9,653 nucleotides of DNA, taken from Paracoccaceae bacterium. Its GTDB lineage: Bacteria; Pseudomonadota; Alphaproteobacteria; Rhodobacterales; Rhodobacteraceae. Below, in pieces: positions 5,708-9,653 of the stretch. Location of the stretch: the NCBI GenBank assembly GCA_027030435.1, contig JALVEX010000271.1, positions 1 through 9,653 of the forward strand. The letters run 5' to 3'. The translations under genes were made by a program, and so were the position numbers. Numbering within the stretch: position 1 is the stretch's first letter; every line of letters begins with the position of its first letter. Under the pieces are notes generated by a model that saw nothing but the letters and a program-made list of their open reading frames with translations, was not told the origin of the DNA and made no database searches.

Positions 5708-5724
5708 GGCAGACCGTTTCTGCC
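5708..5724. promoter_or_regulatory. Perfect dyad upstream of the efflux operon, candidate operator
   Basis: GGCAGA-ccgtt-TCTGCC is a perfect 6-base inverted repeat with a 5-base centre, 17 bases overall. It ends 16 bases before the ribosome site GAAGGA and 31 before the adaptor ATG. Operators of TetR- or MarR-type local repressors commonly have this size and position in RND operons, but no regulator gene is present in the window. It could also be a short mRNA hairpin. Confidence 0.4.
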
Positions 5725-5740
5725 CCGACGCGGCAAGAAA

Positions 5741-5746
5741 GAAGGA
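5741..5746 (+). promoter_or_regulatory. Ribosome binding site of the efflux adaptor
   Basis: GAAGGA lies 9 bases before ATG 5756. An in-frame TTG at 5747 touches the site directly and could not be used with it, so ATG 5756 is the start. Confidence 0.6.
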
Positions 5747-5755
5747 TTGTCAGCC

Positions 5756-6751
5756 ATGAAACACCTCCCCTCGCTCCTGATCGCGGCCCTGCTGGCCACA
5801 GCGGGCACAGCCACGCTCGCGCGCGGCGAGACGCTCGCCGTCGAGCCCCGCCCGATCACCGAATGGAAAGCGATCTACGGCATGATCGAGGCACGCGAGC
5901 GCGTGCCGGCGCGCGCCCGTATCGGCGGCACGATCGAGATCCTCGAAACCACCGAGGGCGATCGGGTGAAGGCCGGCCAGCGCCTTGCCGTGGTGAAGGA
6001 TGACAAGCTCGCCTTCCGCCTGAAGGCGATCGACGCCCAGCTCGAAGCCCTCCAGGCCCGCCTCGCCACGGCCGAGGCCGAGCTGAAGCGCGGCCAGGAG
6101 CTGATCAAGCGCGGCGTGATCACCACCCAGCGCCTCGAACAGCTCACCACCGAAGTGGATGTGCTCAAAGGCCAGATCCGCAGCGTCGAGGCCGATCGCC
6201 GTGTGATCGAACAGCAGGTGAGCGAAGGCGAGGTGCTGGCGCCAGAAGACGGCATCGTGCTTGACGTGCCGGTATCGAAAGGCTCGGTGATCAACCCCGG
6301 CGAGCCGGTGGCGATCATCGGCGGCGGCGGGCTCTTCCTGCGCCTCTCGCTGCCCGAACGCCACGCCGATGATCTGGCGGAAGGCGACGAAATCGAGATC
6401 GGCGCCGGCGAGAATGCCAATGGCGCGCGCAAGGGCCGGCTTGTCAAGATCTACCCGCAGATCGTTGCCGGGCGGGTGCAGGCCGATGTGGATGTGCCCG
6501 ATCTTGAAAACCGCTTCGTCGGCAAGCGTGTTCCGGTGCGCCTGCCGGTTGGCCAGCGCGAGGCGATCCTCGTGCCCGCCGCGGCGCTTTCGATGACGGG
6601 CGGGATCGATTTCGTGAAGGTGAAAACCGGCGAGGAGATCCTGCGCCGCGCCGTGGTGCCGGGCCAGCGCACCACGATCGACGGCGCGGAATGGGTCGAG
6701 ATTCTCACGGGGCTCGTGCCCGGCGATGAAGTGGTGATCGGCGATGAGTGA
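5756..6751 (+). CDS. RND efflux periplasmic adaptor (membrane fusion protein, HlyD/AcrA family)
   Basis: The predicted protein has 331 residues, slightly short for the AcrA class (about 350-400). Adaptors of this family bridge an inner-membrane RND pump and an outer-membrane TolC channel in the periplasm. A Sec-type signal peptide spans about residues 1-24 (KHLPSLLIAALLATAG core); there is no lipobox Cys, unlike lipid-anchored AcrA. Two half-lipoyl motifs, about 54-85 (IGGTIEILETTEGDRVKAGQ) and 157-188 (GEVLAPEDGIVLDVPVSKGS), flank a helical hairpin at about 86-155 that is rich in Leu/Ala/Glu heptads. A beta-barrel domain follows (LRLSLPERHADDL, about 195-208), then the membrane-proximal end (LTGLVPGDEVVIGDE). 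The stop overlaps the RND gene's first codons by 8 bases, so the two are translationally coupled. Substrate cannot be read from the sequence. Confidence 0.92.
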   Translation: MKHLPSLLIAALLATAGTATLARGETLAVEPRPITEWKAIYGMIEARERVPARARIGGTIEILETTEGDRVKAGQRLAVVKDDKLAFRLKAIDAQLEALQARLATAEAELKRGQELIKRGVITTQRLEQLTTEVDVLKGQIRSVEADRRVIEQQVSEGEVLAPEDGIVLDVPVSKGSVINPGEPVAIIGGGGLFLRLSLPERHADDLAEGDEIEIGAGENANGARKGRLVKIYPQIVAGRVQADVDVPDLENRFVGKRVPVRLPVGQREAILVPAAALSMTGGIDFVKVKTGEEILRRAVVPGQRTTIDGAEWVEILTGLVPGDEVVIGDE

Positions 6752-9653
6752 GCTTGGCGAACCCGGTGCCCTCGGCATCGCAGGGCGGCTGACACGACAA
6801 TTCATCCTGTCGCCGCTGACCCCGCTTTTCCTGATGGCCGCCGTGGCCATGGGGCTGATCGCGCTGGTTTCGCTGCCGCGCGAGGAGGAACCGCAGATCT
6901 CGGTGCCGCTGGTGGATGTGCATGTGCGCGCCGACGGGCTGAAGGCCGAGGATGCGGTGAAGCTCGTGACCGAGCCTCTGGAAAACATCATCAAGGGGAT
7001 TGATGATGTCGAGCATGTCTATTCCCAGACGCGCGACAATCGCGTGATGGTCACCGCCCGCTTCAAGGTGGGGCTCTCGGCCGATACCGCGATCCTGCGC
7101 CTGCGCGACAAGCTCCTCTCCAATCTCGATCGCATCCCCGTGGGCATCCCCCAGCCCCTCGTGGTGGGGCGCGGCATCAATGACGTGGCGATCGTCACCC
7201 TCACCTTCTCGCCTGCGGAGGGCCAGGAGAAGGCTCTTGCCGGCGCGGATGTGAGCCGCATCGTGCGCGAGGTGGAGAAGGAAATCACCAAGATCGAGGA
7301 TGTGGGCTATACCTATATCGTCGGCGATGAGGCCGAGGCGCTCAGGATCGATCCCGATCCCGAGAAGCTCGCGCTCTACGGGGTGACGCTGCAACAGCTT
7401 GCCGGAAAGGTGGAGGGGGCCAACAAATCCTCCCCCGCCGGGCTGGTGCGCAACAACGGCGATCAGGTGGGCCTCATCCTCGGCGAAACGCTCAAGACGC
7501 CGGAAGAGATCGGCAACCTCCTGCTCACGACCCGCGATGGCCGGCCCGTCTATGTGCGTGACGTGGCGGACGTGCGCTTCACCCGCGATCTCGATGAATA
7601 TCACGTGGCCACGCTCCACAAGGGCGCGGAGGGTGAAGTCAATCGCCGCCCGGCCGTGACCCTCGCCATCGCCAAGCGCGCCGGCGCCAATGCGGTGGTG
7701 GTGGCCAAGGCGATCGAGGAAAAGCTGCACACGCTCGAGGGCAGCCTGATCCCCGAGAGCCTCGATGTGGAAGTAACCCGCAACTACGGCGAAACCGCCA
7801 ACGAGAAGGCCAACGAGCTTCTGTTCCACCTCGGGCTTGCCACCATCTCGATCGTGGTTCTGATCTGGCTTGCGATCGGCTGGCGCGAGGCGGTGGTGGT
7901 GGCGATCGTCATTCCCGTCACCATCCTGATCACGCTCTTTGCCAGCTGGATCATGGGCTACACGATCAACCGGGTCTCGCTTTTCGCGCTGATCTTCTCG
8001 ATCGGGATCCTGGTGGATGACGCCATCGTGGTGATCGAGAACATCGCCCGCCACTGGGCCGGAAAGCGGCGCGAGCAGAGCCATTTCGGCGCCGCCGTTG
8101 CCGCCGTGGCGGAGGTGGGCAACCCCACGATCGTGGCCACGCTCACGGTGGTTGTGGCGCTGTTGCCGATGATGTTCGTCTCCGGGCTGATGGGCCCCTA
8201 CATGAGCCCGATCCCCGCCAATGCCTCGGCGGCGATGATCTTTTCGTTCTTCATCGCCGTCACCATCACCCCCTGGCTGATGATGAAGATCGCCGCCAAC
8301 GCCCCCGTGGCGCATCAGGAAGGCGGACCGGACGGCGGGAAGATCGGGCGCATATACGCCGCCTTCGCCCGCCCGATCCTGAAGACGAAGGCGCGCAGCC
8401 TGCTGTTCCTCCTTGTGGTGGTTGTGCTCTCCTTCGGCTCTCTCGCCGCGCTCTACACAAAGGACGTGACGGTGAAGCTCCTGCCGTTTGACAACAAGTC
8501 GGAGCTTTCGGTGGTGGTGGATCTGCCGGAGGGCTCCTCGGTGGAGATGACGGATGCTGTGCTCCAGCAGGCCGCCCGCATCGCGCTCGGGATGCCTGAG
8601 GTAATCTCTGCCCAGACCTATGCCGGCACCGCCGCGCCCTTCGATTTCAACGGCCTGGTGCGCCACTACTACCTGCGCCAGCTGCCCGAGCTCGGCCAGG
8701 TGCAGATCGAGCTACTCCCCAAGGGCGATCGTGAGCGCACCAGCCACGAGATCGCGCTCGATCTGCGCGAGCGGCTGAAGACGGGCATCCACGATCTGCC
8801 CGCCGGCAGCACGGTGAAAACGGTCGAGCCGCCCCCCGGCCCGCCGGTGATCGCCACGCTGCTCGCGGAAGTTTACGGCCCCGATGCCGAAACCCGCCGC
8901 GAAACCGCGCGCCGCATCCGCGCGGCCTTTGAAAGCGTGCCCTTCATCGTGGACGTGGACGACAGCTTCGGCACCCGCGCGCGCCAGTTCCGCGCCGAGC
9001 TTTCGGGCGATGATCTCGAGTTCTTCAAGGTGCAGGAGCGCGACGTGCTCGATACGCTCAGGATGCTGAATTCGCAGGTCACCATCGGCTATTCCCACCG
9101 CGGCAAGGGCCGCCAGCCGATCCCGATCGTGGTGGCGCGCGATAAAAGCGAGCGGGTGATCGACGAGCGCATGCTCGCCACCCCCGTGCCCACCAACGTG
9201 CTGCCCGGCGATCGCGGCGTGGTGGAGCTCGGCGACGTGGTGAAGATCCGCGAGGATCGGGCCTCCTACCCGATCTTCCGCCACAACGGCCGCTATGCCG
9301 AGATGGTGATGGGCGAGCTCGCAGGCCAGTTCGAGGCGCCGCTTTACGGCATGCTCGCGGTGGCCGACAAGCTCGACCAGATGGATTGGGGCGACCTCGA
9401 AAAGCCCGTCATCCGCTATCACGGCCAGCCGGAGGACGAGAGCCACAGCACCCTCCTGTGGGACGGAGAGTGGGAAGTCACCTGGGTGACGTTCCGCGAC
9501 ATGGGCGCGGCCTTCATGGTGGCGCTTCTCGGGATCTACATCCTCGTGGTGGCGCAGTTCGGCTCCTTCAGGCTGCCGCTGGTGATCCTGACACCGGTGC
9601 CGCTCACCTTCCTCGGCATCATGTTCGGCCATTGGCTCTTCAACGCGCCCTTC
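6744..9653 (+). CDS. RND efflux pump, inner-membrane permease (partial, C-terminus missing)
   Basis: The frame is open from ATG 6744 through the window edge: 970 codons without a stop, of roughly 1,050-1,100 expected. RND permeases are proton-driven trimeric pumps. TM1 (about 27-45) leads into LPREEEPQISVP (44-55), followed by the large periplasmic porter region. TM2-TM4 follow at about 359-433, and TM4 carries GILVDDAIVVIEN with the paired aspartates Asp425-Asp426 of the AcrB-type (HAE1) proton relay, rather than the single-Asp pattern of metal pumps such as CusA. TM5-TM6 follow at about 455-510, TM7 at about 553-573, the second porter loop, TM8 at about 921-941 and TM9 at about 948-966. The relay Lys of TM10 lies beyond the edge. 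Motifs such as GRGINDVAIV and YGVTLQQLAGKVEGAN place it in a branch away from AcrB. It overlaps the adaptor gene; the channel is probably TolC-like. Substrate is unknown. Confidence 0.94.
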   Translation, partial: MSELGEPGALGIAGRLTRQFILSPLTPLFLMAAVAMGLIALVSLPREEEPQISVPLVDVHVRADGLKAEDAVKLVTEPLENIIKGIDDVEHVYSQTRDNRVMVTARFKVGLSADTAILRLRDKLLSNLDRIPVGIPQPLVVGRGINDVAIVTLTFSPAEGQEKALAGADVSRIVREVEKEITKIEDVGYTYIVGDEAEALRIDPDPEKLALYGVTLQQLAGKVEGANKSSPAGLVRNNGDQVGLILGETLKTPEEIGNLLLTTRDGRPVYVRDVADVRFTRDLDEYHVATLHKGAEGEVNRRPAVTLAIAKRAGANAVVVAKAIEEKLHTLEGSLIPESLDVEVTRNYGETANEKANELLFHLGLATISIVVLIWLAIGWREAVVVAIVIPVTILITLFASWIMGYTINRVSLFALIFSIGILVDDAIVVIENIARHWAGKRREQSHFGAAVAAVAEVGNPTIVATLTVVVALLPMMFVSGLMGPYMSPIPANASAAMIFSFFIAVTITPWLMMKIAANAPVAHQEGGPDGGKIGRIYAAFARPILKTKARSLLFLLVVVVLSFGSLAALYTKDVTVKLLPFDNKSELSVVVDLPEGSSVEMTDAVLQQAARIALGMPEVISAQTYAGTAAPFDFNGLVRHYYLRQLPELGQVQIELLPKGDRERTSHEIALDLRERLKTGIHDLPAGSTVKTVEPPPGPPVIATLLAEVYGPDAETRRETARRIRAAFESVPFIVDVDDSFGTRARQFRAELSGDDLEFFKVQERDVLDTLRMLNSQVTIGYSHRGKGRQPIPIVVARDKSERVIDERMLATPVPTNVLPGDRGVVELGDVVKIREDRASYPIFRHNGRYAEMVMGELAGQFEAPLYGMLAVADKLDQMDWGDLEKPVIRYHGQPEDESHSTLLWDGEWEVTWVTFRDMGAAFMVALLGIYILVVAQFGSFRLPLVILTPVPLTFLGIMFGHWLFNAPF

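Noticed and set aside
6705..8666. 653-codon open frame on the minus strand
   Set aside because: Antisense to the RND gene, whose membrane segments and motifs are unmistakable; the shadow is His/Asp/Gly-rich without domains.
8712..9632. 306-codon open frame on the minus strand
   Set aside because: Again antisense to the RND gene; composition is typical of a shadow.
1..9653. CRISPR array, tRNA/rRNA genes, insertion sequences, attachment sites, defence or prophage genes
   Set aside because: No regularly spaced repeats, tRNA-like cloverleaf, transposase or integrase-like reading frame was seen. All large frames are explained by the eight genes listed.

Overview
The window is GC-rich, densely coded bacterial chromosome. 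The gene families and their order point to an alphaproteobacterium, most likely of the order Rhodobacterales (Rhodobacter/Paracoccus/Roseobacter type). This assignment rests on recognising protein families and on remembered gene order; no database search was run.

Layout, left to right. (1) The last 55 codons of a polyphosphate kinase (ppk) and a complete exopolyphosphatase (ppx) lie in the same direction with no clear terminator between them, giving a polyphosphate synthesis/degradation pair. (2) A second plus-strand cluster holds a divergent protein-L-isoaspartate methyltransferase-like protein (pcm-like), a TolC-family outer-membrane channel, and an acidic, low-complexity protein whose two ends resemble PopZ, the polar organising scaffold. 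As I recall it, the order pcm-tolC-popZ recurs in alphaproteobacteria (in Caulobacter popZ lies beside a tolC-like gene and valS), which supports the PopZ reading. (3) A convergent minus-strand trxC encodes a thioredoxin 2 with an N-terminal zinc-finger domain; a strong GC hairpin terminator separates it from the popZ-like gene. (4) Divergent from trxC is an efflux operon: a periplasmic adaptor (membrane fusion protein) overlapping by 8 bases an RND inner-membrane pump that runs off the right edge after 970 codons. A perfect dyad lies just upstream of the adaptor's ribosome site and is a candidate operator.

How the genes may work together: adaptor plus RND pump need an outer-membrane channel, and the TolC protein encoded about 1.7 kb upstream could supply it, although it is in a different transcription unit. 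The ppk/ppx pair sets polyphosphate levels. The popZ-like protein would act in cell-pole organisation and TrxC in cytoplasmic thiol redox balance.

No RNA genes, CRISPR arrays, insertion sequences or prophage signs were seen. No stretch over 300 bases lacks a gene; the longest non-coding interval is the 208-base trxC/efflux divergent region. The window is mostly housekeeping. The points most worth a second look are the divergent PopZ candidate, the structured pcm-tolC leader, the dyad upstream of the efflux operon, and the methyltransferase that lacks the usual family motif.
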